64,000 bases of DNA from Pelagovum pacificum (GCF_016134045.1 NZ_CP065915.1:2046001-2110000); one strand, 5' to 3'. Counted from the first letter of the stretch, positions 47,794 through 58,869 are shown. Notes: generated by a model not told the origin, from the letters alone. Made by a program: numbers and translations.

Positions 47794-49398
47794 ATGTCCG
47801 TTCGTTCCCGCCTTCTGATGTCGGCGCTCGCCGCCGCGACCGTCGCGACCCCTGCCCTGTCCCAGACCGACCCGGCGCCCGCGCTGCTCGACTTCGTCGC
47901 GCCGAACCGGCTGGCGCTCGCCGCCGCCAACTTCGCGATCGGCGGGCTGCGGACGCAGATGGAATTTACCTACGAACATATATCGACCGACATCCTGCGC
48001 GGCACGATGGCACTGTCGGGCGTGCGCATCCGGCCCCAGTTCGAATGGGACGTGGCCGGCCAGTGCGAAGTCACCGCCGACCGCGTCACGCTCACCAGTG
48101 ACTTCGCCGAACCGTTCGACGTGATGTCGGAAGCCACGCTCGACATCATCGGCGCGGAGGCGACGCTCGCCTGCCTCGACCGCAGTACCCAGATGGCAGT
48201 CCGGTCCATGGGCTTTTCGACCATCACGCTCGATCAGGCCCGCACCCGGCTGGCCTATGTCTATTCCACCGGCGAGATCGAGGCGGACACGACCCTGTCG
48301 GTCAATGGCTTCGCGACGCTCGACTACTCCGCCTCCGGCACGTTCCTGCCGCGGCGAGACGATTACGGTTACATGGGCGACCCGGCGATCCGGCTGTCCC
48401 GCGCCGTCGTCACGCTGAAGGACGAGGGCGGATGGGCCGCCGCGGCCTCCATGCTGCCGGCGGAGTTCCAGGATCCCGAGGCAATCCGCCAGATCGGCAC
48501 CGAGGGCATCCTGCAGGCGCTGTCCGAAGGCGGCACCCGCAACCCGACTGCGGTCGAGCGGAACTTCGTCGATCAATTGATGGACCAGGTCGCCGCCTAC
48601 GTCGCCGAGCCCGGCGAGATCACGATCGAGGCCGACCTGCCGCCCGGCGGATCGGTGATCGAACCCGAGATGCTGGAGGACCCCGGCGCGCTGATCTCGG
48701 CCATCGCGCTGACGGCGAGTGCCGTACCCTCCTCGCGCTCCGCGATCCTCGGCAGTGCGGAGCTCTCTGGCCTGTCCGATCCCGAACAGCTGTCCGATGA
48801 CGACCGGCTGTCCCTTGCCGGACGTCTGTTGTCCGGCGACGGCGTGCCGCGCGCGCCGGGCCTCGTGCCCGACCTCGTCGCGCCGCTGATCGAGGGCGGC
48901 GGCCCGCAGAGCGGTCCGGCCGCCGCGTTCGCCGCCGAAGCCCTGTCCGATACCGATCCCGTGACCGCTTACGGCTACGCGCTCGTCGCCTCCAGCGCGG
49001 GAACCGGCGGGCCGGTATCGCTTTACGACCGGCTCGAGGCGCGGATGACCACGGGACAGGTGATGACCGCGCAGGCCGACCACCTCGAGGAGATCGGCGA
49101 CACCGATCCGCTCGCCGCGATCGAGGGCGACGATCCCCGGGACTTGCGTGCCGCCGTGCTCGACTACCTGACCGGCGCGGGCGCGCCGCGTTCCTATGCG
49201 CGCGCCTACTACTACGCGATCCTCGCCGAGGCCGCGGGCGATTTCGCCGCCACGCCGCTGCGGCAGGAGATCGTCGCCCGCTTCTCCAACCGGGGTGACG
49301 ATGTCGCCGCCCGCTGGCGCGAAGCTTCTGCCGAGATCGAGGCGCAGGCGATCGCCGACTGGATCGACGCCGACCTGCCCGCGCGCTACGCCCGCTGA
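47794..49398 (+). CDS. Secreted protein of unknown function
   Basis: Predicted 534 residues behind an AGGAGGAA ribosome site. Signal peptide 1-23, ending ATPALSQ. The N-terminal half (about 30-260) is rich in predicted strands (QMEFTYEHISTDILRGTMAL, DEGGWAAAASMLP) and the C-terminal half is helical, with Ala-rich repeats that resemble Sel1/TPR-like helices (AYGYALVASSAGTGGPVSLY, RARAYYYAILAEAAGD style). No enzyme motif is seen. Located between pgk and fda, but secretion makes a metabolic role unlikely. It is probably conserved among roseobacters; I cannot name a family. Confidence 0.75.
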   Translation: MSVRSRLLMSALAAATVATPALSQTDPAPALLDFVAPNRLALAAANFAIGGLRTQMEFTYEHISTDILRGTMALSGVRIRPQFEWDVAGQCEVTADRVTLTSDFAEPFDVMSEATLDIIGAEATLACLDRSTQMAVRSMGFSTITLDQARTRLAYVYSTGEIEADTTLSVNGFATLDYSASGTFLPRRDDYGYMGDPAIRLSRAVVTLKDEGGWAAAASMLPAEFQDPEAIRQIGTEGILQALSEGGTRNPTAVERNFVDQLMDQVAAYVAEPGEITIEADLPPGGSVIEPEMLEDPGALISAIALTASAVPSSRSAILGSAELSGLSDPEQLSDDDRLSLAGRLLSGDGVPRAPGLVPDLVAPLIEGGGPQSGPAAAFAAEALSDTDPVTAYGYALVASSAGTGGPVSLYDRLEARMTTGQVMTAQADHLEEIGDTDPLAAIEGDDPRDLRAAVLDYLTGAGAPRSYARAYYYAILAEAAGDFAATPLRQEIVARFSNRGDDVAARWREASAEIEAQAIADWIDADLPARYAR

Positions 49399-49483
49399 CG
49401 CACGGTTGCGCTAACAGGTTTGCAACCCCTTCCGAGGTCCACCATACATCTGGTGGACCTTGATTTTCATGGAGAACCGCGTA

Positions 49484-50377
49484 ATGGCGACCGAAGAGAT
49501 GGCCACCCGTATGCGTGACGGAAAGGGCTTCATCGCGGCCCTCGACCAGAGTGGCGGCTCGACGCCCAAGGCGCTGAAGGCCTACGGCGTGGACGAAAGC
49601 GAATATTCCTCCGACACGGAGATGTTCGACCACATCCACGCCATGCGGACCCGCATCATCAAGTCGCCCGCATTCACCGGCGACAAGGTCATCGCGGCGA
49701 TCCTGTTCGAGGACACGATGAACCGCGAGATCGACGGCAAGCCGACTTCGACCTTCCTCTGGGAAGAGCGCGGCGTGGTGCCGCTTCTCAAGGTCGACAA
49801 GGGGCTGGAGGCGGAGGCCGACGGCGTCAAGCTGATGAAGCCGATGCCGGGGCTCGACGCGCTGCTCGACAAGGCCGCTGGGCTCGGTGTGTTCGGCACC
49901 AAGATGCGCTCGGTGATCGAGGCGGCCAGCCCGACCGGCATCGCCGAAATCGTGTCCCAGCAGTTCGCCATCGGCGCGCAGATTCTGAGCCACGGGCTCG
50001 TGCCGATCCTCGAGCCGGAAGTGACGATCACGATCTCCGACAAGGGCGAGGCCGAGGGCATCCTGCGCGAGGAAATCCTCAAGCATCTCGACAACATGCC
50101 CGACGACCAGCAAGTGATGCTGAAGCTGTCGCTGCCCTCCGTCACCGACTTCTACAAGCCGCTCATCGACCATCCGAAGGTGATGCGCGTCGTCGCCCTG
50201 TCCGGCGGCTACAGCCGGGACGAGGCGAACGCGCTGCTGGCCGAGAACGACGGCCTCATCGCCTCCTTCAGCCGTGCCCTGTCCGAAGGTCTGTCGGCCG
50301 GGCAGCCCGACGCGGAGTTCGACTCCACGCTCGCCGAGGCGATCGACAGCATCTATGCTGCGAGCGTCGCCCCCTGA
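49484..50377 (+). CDS. fda: Fructose-bisphosphate aldolase, class I
   Basis: Predicted 297 residues; the ATG at 49484 follows GGAGAA at seven bases, while the ATG 15 bases upstream has none. The class I fold is seen from [30 protein letters not shown] and [10 protein letters not shown], with the Schiff-base lysine in [10 protein letters not shown] and the phosphate site [17 protein letters not shown]. It cleaves fructose 1,6-bisphosphate without a metal ion. Grouped with pgk. Confidence 0.95.
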   Translation: MATEEMATRMRDGKGFIAALDQSGGSTPKALKAYGVDESEYSSDTEMFDHIHAMRTRIIKSPAFTGDKVIAAILFEDTMNREIDGKPTSTFLWEERGVVPLLKVDKGLEAEADGVKLMKPMPGLDALLDKAAGLGVFGTKMRSVIEAASPTGIAEIVSQQFAIGAQILSHGLVPILEPEVTITISDKGEAEGILREEILKHLDNMPDDQQVMLKLSLPSVTDFYKPLIDHPKVMRVVALSGGYSRDEANALLAENDGLIASFSRALSEGLSAGQPDAEFDSTLAEAIDSIYAASVAP

Positions 50378-50405
50378 CGGGCGACGTCTTCGGGGGGAGA
50401 CCATC

Positions 50406-50978
50406 GTGAAACCGTTCCTGTCGGCGGCGCTGGCCCTGTGCCTCGCCGCCTGCGCCACAGAGACCGTGGCACCGCCCGCCATCGGCGACGACTCCCGGCT
50501 GTTCGAAGACCCGTGGGGGGCCGAAGGCCCGCCGGTGATGGGCTTCGTCGCCGCCGAACTCGCCGGAAGCGCGCAGCGCTGGACCACTTACGACTTCTCC
50601 ATCGGGGCCTTCTCCGCCTCGGCATGGATGCACGAAGTGCCGGCCGGCGTCGAACTCAGGATCATGGCCTACCAGCCGGGCCAGTGGGACGTCATGGAGC
50701 GGCGGATCAACCTGACCGGCACCCTGCCCTCTCTTGCCCCCGGACAGGCGTCCGATGCGGTCTTCGCGCTGCTGATGGAAGAGGCGATCGACGGACCGCG
50801 CCTGGAGGGACCGGCGGTGCTGCGCCTGACCCGGATCGAGCGGGAGGGCGACGAGGTCTATGGCAAGGCGGCGGGCGACTTCTCCGCCGAGATTTGCCCT
50901 TCCGGCGGCATGGAGGACGGCCCCTGCCTGCCGATTTCCGGTCGGTTCGAGACCGAGGTGCAGTTCGACAACATGTGA
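50406..50978 (+). CDS. Predicted lipoprotein, unknown function
   Basis: Predicted 190 residues from a GTG start behind GGGGGGAG. The lipobox is LCLAAC with the acylated cysteine at residue 16. The mature part contains a pair of cysteines in ICPSGGMEDGPC near the end, within GDFSAEICP and LPISGRFETEV. The lipoprotein at 52122 shows the same pattern (GTFAGDVCK and CRRVTGSFDI), so the two are probably distant paralogues. Function unknown. Confidence 0.75.
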   Translation: MKPFLSAALALCLAACATETVAPPAIGDDSRLFEDPWGAEGPPVMGFVAAELAGSAQRWTTYDFSIGAFSASAWMHEVPAGVELRIMAYQPGQWDVMERRINLTGTLPSLAPGQASDAVFALLMEEAIDGPRLEGPAVLRLTRIEREGDEVYGKAAGDFSAEICPSGGMEDGPCLPISGRFETEVQFDNM

Positions 50979-51248
50979 CGCTTGCCGGACGGACGGCCAT
51001 TACCGGTCAGGCCCGTCCGCTACCGGTCGGCAGTCCGGAAAACCGCGCCTGCCCGGTCCTGGACATCGGTGCGCTCATCCCATCGGTTTCAGTCGAAAGC
51101 GTCGTGGACTGGTCGTGGCCGCACTCTCAGCGAGCCGTGCGCTCAGGACGGCTCCGCCGGGGAGATAAAAACAAGGGATTCCCTTCCGCTCCGACTTGTG
51201 CGAATCTGGGGTCAGCCGCCCGGCAAGAGGCGGCGGAAATGGCAGAGC
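50979..51248. other. Intergenic region before the FtsB-type gene
   Basis: No gene seen. The region has a TACCGGTC repeat around 51002 and 51021, a small dyad AAGGGA-T-TCCCTT at 51173-51185, and TTGTGCGAATCTGG at 51196-51209, which recurs with one change at 52044-52057 before another gene. These may mark a promoter, but no standard -35/-10 pair was found. Confidence 0.35.
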
Positions 51249-51548
51249 ATGACCCGCAAGACCCGTTTGCCCTATGGCGCGATCGCTTACTTCCTCGTTG
51301 CGATCCTGTTGAGCTTCTATTTCGTGTTCGCCGCCGTCCAAGGCGACTACGGCGTGTTCCGGCGCACCGTGGTGAATGCCGAAGCGCGCGAACTGGAAGA
51401 GGAACTCGCCGTCCTGTCGGCGGAAGTCGCCCGGATGGAAAACCTCACCAAGCGGTTGTCGGATGAATATCTCGACCTCGATCTCGTGGATGAGCAGGCC
51501 CGCGACATGCTTGGCCTGATCCGCGCGGACGAGATCGTGATCCGCTAA
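51249..51548 (+). CDS. FtsB/DivIC-type septum formation initiator protein
   Basis: Predicted 99 residues. One membrane span (YGAIAYFLVAILLSFYFVFA) is followed by a coiled coil (ELEEELAVLSAEVARMENLT) and the conserved C-terminal LDLVDEQARDMLGLIRADEI. This matches small bitopic FtsB proteins that join the division complex with FtsL and FtsQ. It lies upstream of the pdh operon, as is common in Rhodobacterales. The stop codon is interlocked with that of the minus-strand gene. Confidence 0.85.
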   Translation: MTRKTRLPYGAIAYFLVAILLSFYFVFAAVQGDYGVFRRTVVNAEARELEEELAVLSAEVARMENLTKRLSDEYLDLDLVDEQARDMLGLIRADEIVIR

Positions 51549-51943
51549 TCCTCGCGGTCGGGGTCCACGAGGATTCCGTCCGGCCCGACCTCTTCCGCCA
51601 GGTCCTCGAGCGTGAGGTCGCCGGAGGCCAGGCTGTTCTCTACCATCCAGATATCGGCGGCCAGCACGCGGAACGGCTCCACCAGCCCTTCGGGATCGAT
51701 GCACAGGATCGGGAAGTCGTCGTCGGCCAGGGCCTCCGCATCGGCGGCGAAGATCACGGCGGCGTCCGGGAAGGCCGTGGCGAGGTCAGCGGGCGTCGCT
51801 TCATCGTAATCATCGTCATCCACCGGATCCAGCGCCGCCTCGAGCCCGTCGGAATTCGGTGCCTCTGCCGCGCGGACAAGATCGTCCCAGCGGTCGAGCT
51901 GGTTGCGGTCGGTGAGGACAAGCGGTGCCGGCTCGGTCTTCAT
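51545..51943 (-). CDS. Acidic DUF6924-like protein
   Basis: Predicted 132 residues, very acidic. It opens MKTEPAPLVLTDRNQLDRWD and has AAVIFAADAEALADDDFPIL and EPFRVLAADIWMVENSLASG. The order LVLTD, then a strand with VFxADA, then FRVxAxxxWxVxNxLxxG recalls the DUF6924 family; this naming is tentative. It overlaps the FtsB-type gene by four bases at the 3' end and is divergent from the second lipoprotein gene. Confidence 0.65.
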   Translation of the reverse strand: MKTEPAPLVLTDRNQLDRWDDLVRAAEAPNSDGLEAALDPVDDDDYDEATPADLATAFPDAAVIFAADAEALADDDFPILCIDPEGLVEPFRVLAADIWMVENSLASGDLTLEDLAEEVGPDGILVDPDRED

Positions 51944-52121
51944 CTTCACGCTCCTTCTGTTCGGTCTGTCCGGCGTCTCGGCCGGTCTGGTTGGGGATGT
52001 TGGCGGGAAGACCGCCAAGTCAAGACCCGCCGACCGATCGAAATTGTGCGAATTTGGCTCGCGCAAGAACCCGCGCGGGCCTAGCGTTTCTCCATTGCCG
52101 CCAAACAAGAGATTTCGGGTC

Positions 52122-52634
52122 ATGAAGATTACACCGCTTGCCGCCCTCCTCTCCCTCGCCGCCTGTGCCACGGAACAGGTCGGCGACGGTCCGCCCGCCG
52201 GCGATTTCATGCCGTCCGGCACGCTGGTCGTGAACAGCACGACCTACAGTCTGAACGGGGACGACAGGGCCGAGGTGACGAACCAGTCGACCCTCGCGGG
52301 CATCGCCATCGCCCTGCGGGAGGGGCCAGTCACCGTCAGCCTCACCGGATCCGTGGGCATGGACCTCTCACCGCGGACGGGCGACCGCGCAATTGTCGTC
52401 ATCGGCGTCCCCGGTCAGACGGAGTCGACGCAGGATGCCACCATCCGGCTGTCGACCGCGACAGAGGTGGACGGGGCCGTGCGTCTGGCCGGCACTTTCG
52501 CCGGCGATGTTTGCAAGGACGTCTTCGTGTTGCCCGGCGACGCGCTGCCGGCCCCCGAATGCCGGCGTGTAACGGGCAGTTTCGACATCATCGCCGAAGA
52601 CCGTCGCGCCGAACCGTTTTACGTGCCAAGCTGA
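52122..52634 (+). CDS. Predicted lipoprotein, unknown function
   Basis: Predicted 170 residues with the lipobox LSLAAC at residues 10-15. The mature protein has a strand-rich centre (PVTVSLTGSVGMDLSPRTGD) and ends with two cysteines in GTFAGDVCK and PECRRVTGSFDII, paralleling the lipoprotein at 50406. No ribosome site as strong as its neighbours is seen. Function unknown. Confidence 0.72.
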   Translation: MKITPLAALLSLAACATEQVGDGPPAGDFMPSGTLVVNSTTYSLNGDDRAEVTNQSTLAGIAIALREGPVTVSLTGSVGMDLSPRTGDRAIVVIGVPGQTESTQDATIRLSTATEVDGAVRLAGTFAGDVCKDVFVLPGDALPAPECRRVTGSFDIIAEDRRAEPFYVPS

Positions 52635-52732
52635 TGTACCGGCACGCATTCCCTAGAAACAGATCGGGGCTGCGCTAGGTGAAATGGAGGGCCGTCGATT
52701 GGCCCTCGCATTATCGGGATGCCTGCGGTAAG

Positions 52733-52756
52733 GGATAGTTCAAAGCTAAACTATCC
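52733..52756 (+). promoter_or_regulatory. Palindrome upstream of pdhA
   Basis: GGATAGTT (52733-52740) and AACTATCC (52749-52756) are perfect eight-base inverted arms with an eight-base spacer, ending 25 bases before the pdhA ATG. It may be a repressor site for the pyruvate dehydrogenase operon or a leader hairpin. No regulator is encoded nearby. Confidence 0.5.
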
Positions 52757-52781
52757 GCCGCAAAACGTGGGAGGAGGTCTC

Positions 52782-53798
52782 ATGGCGACGAGAAAGTCCG
52801 CCAGCAAGCCCAATGTCTCGGCCGACGAGCTGCTGAACTATTACCGCGAAATGCTGTTGATCCGCCGGTTCGAGGAAAAGGCCGGCCAGCTCTACGGCAT
52901 GGGTCTCATCGGAGGCTTCTGCCACCTCTACATCGGCCAGGAAGCCGTGGTCGTCGGCCTCGAGGCCGCGGCGGAGGAAGGCGACAAGCGCGTCACCTCC
53001 TACCGAGATCACGGTCACATGCTCGCCTGCGGGATGGACCCGAAGGGCGTCATGGCCGAGCTCACGGGCCGCGAAGGCGGGTATTCCAAGGGCAAGGGCG
53101 GCAGCATGCACATGTTCAGCCGCGAAAAGCACTTCTACGGCGGCCACGGCATCGTCGCCGCTCAGGTGCCGATCGGCGCGGGCCTCGCGCTTGCCGACAA
53201 GTACCTCGGCAATGACCGCGTGACCTTCACCTACTTCGGTGACGGCGCCGCCAACCAGGGCCAGGTCTACGAGACCTACAACATGGCCGAGCTCTGGGAA
53301 CTTCCGGTCATCTTCGTGATCGAGAACAACCAGTACGCCATGGGCACCTCCGTCGCCCGCTCCACCAAGTCCAAGACGCTGTGGGAACGCGGCGCGGCCT
53401 ACGGGATCGAGGGCGAGGAAGTCGACGGGATGGACGTGCTCGCCGTGAAGGCGGCCGGCGACAAGGCGATCAAGCACTGCCGCGCCGGCAACGGTCCCTA
53501 CATCCTCGAGGTGAAGACCTACCGCTATCGCGGCCACTCCATGTCGGACCCGGCGAAGTACCGGACCCGCGAGGAGGTCCAGAAGATGCGCGACGAGCGC
53601 GACCCGATCGAGAACATCCGCACGATGCTGATCGACGGGAAGCACGCCTCCGAAGACGATCTCAAGCAGATCGACAAGGAGGTGAAGGACCGGATCAACG
53701 ACGCGGCCGAGTTCTCCAAGGAGAGCCCGGAGCCGAACCTCGACGAGCTCTGGACCGACATTTATTCCAAGGACATTCCGCAGGGGGAGGCAGTCTGA
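52782..53798 (+). CDS. pdhA: Pyruvate dehydrogenase E1 component, alpha subunit
   Basis: Predicted 338 residues; ATG follows GGGAGGAGG. It starts the oxidative decarboxylation of pyruvate with thiamine diphosphate. The ThDP motif is [19 protein letters not shown], and the conserved phosphorylation-loop-like region is [32 protein letters not shown] and [14 protein letters not shown] text ([14 protein letters not shown]) fit E1-alpha. It is followed by pdhB after a single base. Confidence 0.97.
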   Translation: MATRKSASKPNVSADELLNYYREMLLIRRFEEKAGQLYGMGLIGGFCHLYIGQEAVVVGLEAAAEEGDKRVTSYRDHGHMLACGMDPKGVMAELTGREGGYSKGKGGSMHMFSREKHFYGGHGIVAAQVPIGAGLALADKYLGNDRVTFTYFGDGAANQGQVYETYNMAELWELPVIFVIENNQYAMGTSVARSTKSKTLWERGAAYGIEGEEVDGMDVLAVKAAGDKAIKHCRAGNGPYILEVKTYRYRGHSMSDPAKYRTREEVQKMRDERDPIENIRTMLIDGKHASEDDLKQIDKEVKDRINDAAEFSKESPEPNLDELWTDIYSKDIPQGEAV

Positions 53799-53799
53799 G

Positions 53800-55212
<1,413 letters not shown>

Positions 55213-55214
55213 GG

Positions 55215-55469
55215 ATGGATGTCCTCGGCCGGGATAGCATCCGAGAAGGATACCGCGTCGCAACCGGCGGCGGCGCGGGCCGGATCGTCGGGCTGATCCC
55301 GGACCACGTGATTTCGCAGACCGTGGCCCTTACCGGGGGCCACGGTCACCAGACGGCCTACGAGTGGCTTGCCGCCCGCTCGCGCACCATAGAACAGTCA
55401 CTTCAGTCCCTCCGGGACGGCCACCGCCCACGGCCGCCGTTCGACCGGATGGAGCTCGTGGAGGAGTAG
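55215..55469 (+). CDS. 84-residue protein encoded inside the pdh operon, unknown function
   Basis: Predicted 84 residues, two bases after pdhB and four bases before pdhC, so translation is probably coupled; AGCTGAGG precedes the ATG. It has a Gly-rich patch ([17 protein letters not shown]), a [17 protein letters not shown] segment and a basic, proline-containing end ([18 protein letters not shown]). No signal peptide or membrane span. Not recognised. Its place suggests a role tied to the pyruvate dehydrogenase complex. Confidence 0.65.
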   Translation: MDVLGRDSIREGYRVATGGGAGRIVGLIPDHVISQTVALTGGHGHQTAYEWLAARSRTIEQSLQSLRDGHRPRPPFDRMELVEE

Positions 55470-55473
55470 CAAG

Positions 55474-56838
55474 ATGCCCACCGAAATCCTGATGCCCGCC
55501 CTGTCCCCCACGATGGAGGAAGGCACCCTCGCCAAGTGGCTGGTCAAGGAAGGCGACACCGTCTCCTCCGGTGACCTGCTGGCCGAGATCGAGACCGACA
55601 AGGCCACGATGGAATTCGAGGCCGTCGATGAAGGCACCATCGGCAAGATCCTCGTCGAGGAAGGCACCGAGGGCGTGAAGGTGAACCAGCCGATCGCCGT
55701 GCTGCTCGAAGAAGGCGAGAGCGCCGACGACATCGGTGAGACCTCGTCCGAACCGAAGCCCGCCGACGAGCCGACCGGCGGCGAGGCGGCCCCCGTGGAA
55801 GAGCAGGAAGACAAGCCCGAGGCGGGCATGGGCGTTCCCGGCCCGAAGGACGGCGACGGTGCCAAGTCCTCCTCGTCCGGCGGCCCCGCGCCGAAGGACG
55901 ACAAGGGCGGCCGCATCTTCGCCTCCCCCCTCGCCCGCCGCATCGCCAAGGACAAGGGCATCGAGCTGTCAGACGTGAAGGGCTCCGGTCCCAAGGGCCG
56001 CATCGTGAAGGCCGACGTCGAGAGCTTCGAGCCCTCGAAAGCCGCGCCGAAGTCCGATGAAGCGCCGAAGTCCAAGGAAGCCGCCTCCGCCGCGACCGCT
56101 CCGGCGGGAATGAGCGCCGATGCCGTCGCCAAGATGTACGAGGGCCGCGAGTACGAGGAGGTCAAGCTCGACGGCATGCGCCGCACGATCGCCAGCCGCC
56201 TCACCGAGGCCAAGCAGACGATCCCGCACTTCTACCTGCGTCGCGACATCCAGCTCGATGCGCTGCTGAAGTTCCGCTCCCAGCTGAACAAGCAGCTCGA
56301 AGCGAAGAACGTGAAGCTGTCGGTCAACGACTTCATCATCAAGGCCTGCGCGCTGGCGCTGCAGGAGGTGCCGGACGCCAACGCCGTGTGGGCGGGCGAC
56401 CGCATCCTGAAGCTGAAGCCCTCCGACGTGGCCGTCGCCGTCGCGATCGAGGGCGGGCTCTTCACGCCGGTCCTGAAGGACGCGCACCAGAAGTCGCTCT
56501 CGGCGCTCTCGGCCGAGATGAAGGACCTCGCCAGCCGCGCACGGGACAAGAAGCTCGCCCCGCATGAATACCAGGGCGGCAGCTTCGCGATCTCCAACCT
56601 CGGGATGTTCGGCATCGACAACTTCGACGCGGTCATCAACCCGCCGCATGGCTCGATCCTCGCCGTCGGTGCAGGCGTCAAGAAGCCGGTCGTGGGCGAA
56701 GACGGTGAGCTGACCACCGCGACGGTGATGTCGACGACCCTGTCGGTCGATCACCGGGTGATCGACGGCGCGCTCGGGGCGCAGTTCCTCGATGCCATCA
56801 AGAAGAACCTCGAAAGCCCGATGCTGATGCTCGCCTGA
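55474..56838 (+). CDS. pdhC: Pyruvate dehydrogenase E2, dihydrolipoamide acetyltransferase
   Basis: Predicted 454 residues. One lipoyl domain (1-80, Lys43), a linker of about 60 residues, a peripheral-subunit-binding domain ([20 protein letters not shown], about 148-185), a second linker, and the catalytic core with the conserved histidine in [19 protein letters not shown]. It moves the acetyl group from lipoyl to CoA and forms the complex core. No E3 (lpd) gene follows; it must lie elsewhere. Confidence 0.98.
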   Translation: MPTEILMPALSPTMEEGTLAKWLVKEGDTVSSGDLLAEIETDKATMEFEAVDEGTIGKILVEEGTEGVKVNQPIAVLLEEGESADDIGETSSEPKPADEPTGGEAAPVEEQEDKPEAGMGVPGPKDGDGAKSSSSGGPAPKDDKGGRIFASPLARRIAKDKGIELSDVKGSGPKGRIVKADVESFEPSKAAPKSDEAPKSKEAASAATAPAGMSADAVAKMYEGREYEEVKLDGMRRTIASRLTEAKQTIPHFYLRRDIQLDALLKFRSQLNKQLEAKNVKLSVNDFIIKACALALQEVPDANAVWAGDRILKLKPSDVAVAVAIEGGLFTPVLKDAHQKSLSALSAEMKDLASRARDKKLAPHEYQGGSFAISNLGMFGIDNFDAVINPPHGSILAVGAGVKKPVVGEDGELTTATVMSTTLSVDHRVIDGALGAQFLDAIKKNLESPMLMLA

Positions 56839-56887
56839 GGCGGACGGGCTTTCGACCGCACGTCCAGTCGTTCTCAGAAGACCTTCG

Positions 56888-56911
56888 AAAAGCCGCCGCG
56901 AGGCGGCTTTT
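56888..56911. terminator. Bidirectional terminator between pdhC and cysK
   Basis: AAAAGCCGCC-GCGA-GGCGGCTTTT is a perfect 10-base stem with A and T tails, serving the convergent pdhC and cysK genes. Confidence 0.92.
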
Positions 56912-56916
56912 CCACG

Positions 56917-57984
56917 TCATGGCATCTGGTAGCCCGGTGTCGACATGGACAGGGCGACTTCCTCCTCCGACATGCCCTCTTCGATCCCTTCGAACAGCGG
57001 TGTCGACAGGTAGCGCTCTCCCGTGTCGGGCAGCATCACCAGCATGACCGATCCGGCGTCGACCTCGGTCGCCATCTTCATCGCCGCCGCCAGTGTCGAG
57101 CCGCCGGAGATGCCGGTGAAGATACCCTCCTGCGTCGCCAGCGCGCGGGCCATCTCGATGCCCTCCGGCCCGGTCACCGGGACCATGCGATCGTAGGCGT
57201 CCCGTTCGAGCGCCTCCTGCAGCACGGCGGGGATGAAATCCGGCGTCCAGCCCTGGATCGGGTGCGGCTCCCAGTCCGGGTGGCTCTGCGCCGGGCCGCC
57301 GTCCGACTCGCGCTCCTGCGCGACGCCGGACGAGACGAGCGCAGCGTTTGCCGGTTCCGTCAGGACGATCTTCACCTCGGGCCGCTCCGCCTTCAACACC
57401 TCGGAGACGCCGTTGACCGTGCCGCCGGTGCCGTAGCCCGTGACGAAGTAGTCGAGCCGCTCGCCCTCGAAATCCGCGAGGATTTCGCGCGCGGTGGTGT
57501 TGCGGTGGACCAGCGCATTTGCCGGCGTCTCGAACTGGCGGGCCAGGAACCAGCCGTTCGCCTCTGCCAGCTCCCGCGCCTTGCGGTACATGCCGATGCC
57601 CTTCTCGCCCTTCGGCGTCAGCACGACCTTCGCGCCGAGGAACCGCATCAGCCGCCGCCGCTCGATCGAGAAGCTCTCGACCATGACGATCACCAGAGGA
57701 TGCCCGGTCGCCGCGCAGGCCATGGCCAGCCCGATTCCGGTGTTGCCGCTCGTCGCCTCGACAACGGTCTGGCCGGGCGCCAGCGCGCCGGAGGCCTCCG
57801 CCTCCTCGATGATGCTGATCGCCAGCCGGTCCTTCACCGAGGCCGCCGGGTTGAAGGCCTCCGCCTTGACGTAGATCGTGACATGATCCGGCGCGATGCG
57901 GTTCAGCCGGATGACGGGCGTGTCGCCCATCGTCTCCACGACCGAACTGTAGAGCCGGCCCCGTCCGTTGGTCGTGCGTGACAT
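56917..57984 (-). CDS. cysK: Cysteine synthase A (O-acetylserine sulfhydrylase)
   Basis: Predicted 355 residues. The ATG at 57984 is six bases after GGAGGG; an ATG two codons upstream is too close to it. The PLP lysine is in NPAASVKDRLAISI, phosphate-binding is GYGTGGTVNGVSEV, and the substrate loop is VEATSGNTGIGLA. At ~350 residues it is longer than typical CysK (about 315-325), with an insert around 225-245 (QERESDGGPAQSHPDWEPHP). It makes cysteine from O-acetylserine and sulfide. Confidence 0.93.
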   Translation of the reverse strand: MSRTTNGRGRLYSSVVETMGDTPVIRLNRIAPDHVTIYVKAEAFNPAASVKDRLAISIIEEAEASGALAPGQTVVEATSGNTGIGLAMACAATGHPLVIVMVESFSIERRRLMRFLGAKVVLTPKGEKGIGMYRKARELAEANGWFLARQFETPANALVHRNTTAREILADFEGERLDYFVTGYGTGGTVNGVSEVLKAERPEVKIVLTEPANAALVSSGVAQERESDGGPAQSHPDWEPHPIQGWTPDFIPAVLQEALERDAYDRMVPVTGPEGIEMARALATQEGIFTGISGGSTLAAAMKMATEVDAGSVMLVMLPDTGERYLSTPLFEGIEEGMSEEEVALSMSTPGYQMP

Positions 57985-58050
57985 CAACATCCCTCCCCTG
58001 GCTGTCAGAGGGATGCTACGCCGCTGTCCGCGACAGGGCCAAGCCTTATC

Positions 58051-58869
58051 TCAGGGGCTGACGGAGCCGGACTTGATGAGGTGATCCATCGACAGCGAGG
58101 GCTGATCGCAGCCCGCCTCGCCAACGATCTTCGCCGGAACGCCGGCGACCGTCTTGCACTTCGGCACATCGTGCAGAACGACAGAGCCCGCAGCGACGCG
58201 GCTGCAGCTGCCGATGTGAATATTGCCGAGCACCTTCGCCCCGGCACCGATCAGAACGCCGTCGCCGATCTTGGGGTGGCGGTCCTCTTCTTCCTTGCCC
58301 GTCCCGCCGAGCGTCACGGAATGCAGCATGGAGACGTTGTCGCCCACCACCGCCGTCTCGCCGATCACTATGGAGTGGGCATGGTCGATCATGATCCCGC
58401 GCCCGATCTTCGCGTTCGGATGGATGTCGACGCCAAAGATCTCGGACACGCGCATCTGGATGAAGTAGGCCACGTCGCGCCGCCCCCGCTCCCAAAGCCA
58501 ATGGCCGAGGCGGTAGGCCTGCACAGCCTGGAAGCCCTTGAAATAGAGCAGCGGCTGCATGAACCGGTGGCAGGCGGGATCGCGTTCGAACACCGCGACG
58601 AGATCGGCCCGCGCGGCGGCGGCCAGGTCGGGCGTCTCGGCCAGCGCCTCATCGGCGATCTCGCGCACGATCTGCTCGGACATCTCCGGGCTCGCCAGCT
58701 TCATCGCGATCCGGTAGGCGAGCGCGCTGTCGAAGCTCTTGTGGTGCAGGATGGTGGCATGAATCAGCCCGCCCATCAGCGGCTCAGCCGCGACGGCGGC
58801 CTCGGCCTCTTCCGTGATCCGTTCCCAGACCGGATCCAGCTTCGTCGGTTTCAGCTTCGCAGTGGGCAT
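58051..58869 (-). CDS. cysE: Serine O-acetyltransferase
   Basis: Predicted 272 residues. The N-terminal helical domain begins KLDPVWERITEEAEAAVAAE; the C-terminal part is a left-handed beta helix with hexapeptide turns, including GVDIHPNAKIGRGIMIDHAH (catalytic His) and DGVLIGAGAKVLGNIHIGSC. It makes O-acetylserine for CysK, whose gene is 66 bases downstream on the same strand, so the two are probably an operon. It follows the GTA tail genes on the same strand after 83 bases. Confidence 0.96.
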   Translation of the reverse strand: MPTAKLKPTKLDPVWERITEEAEAAVAAEPLMGGLIHATILHHKSFDSALAYRIAMKLASPEMSEQIVREIADEALAETPDLAAAARADLVAVFERDPACHRFMQPLLYFKGFQAVQAYRLGHWLWERGRRDVAYFIQMRVSEIFGVDIHPNAKIGRGIMIDHAHSIVIGETAVVGDNVSMLHSVTLGGTGKEEEDRHPKIGDGVLIGAGAKVLGNIHIGSCSRVAAGSVVLHDVPKCKTVAGVPAKIVGEAGCDQPSLSMDHLIKSGSVSP

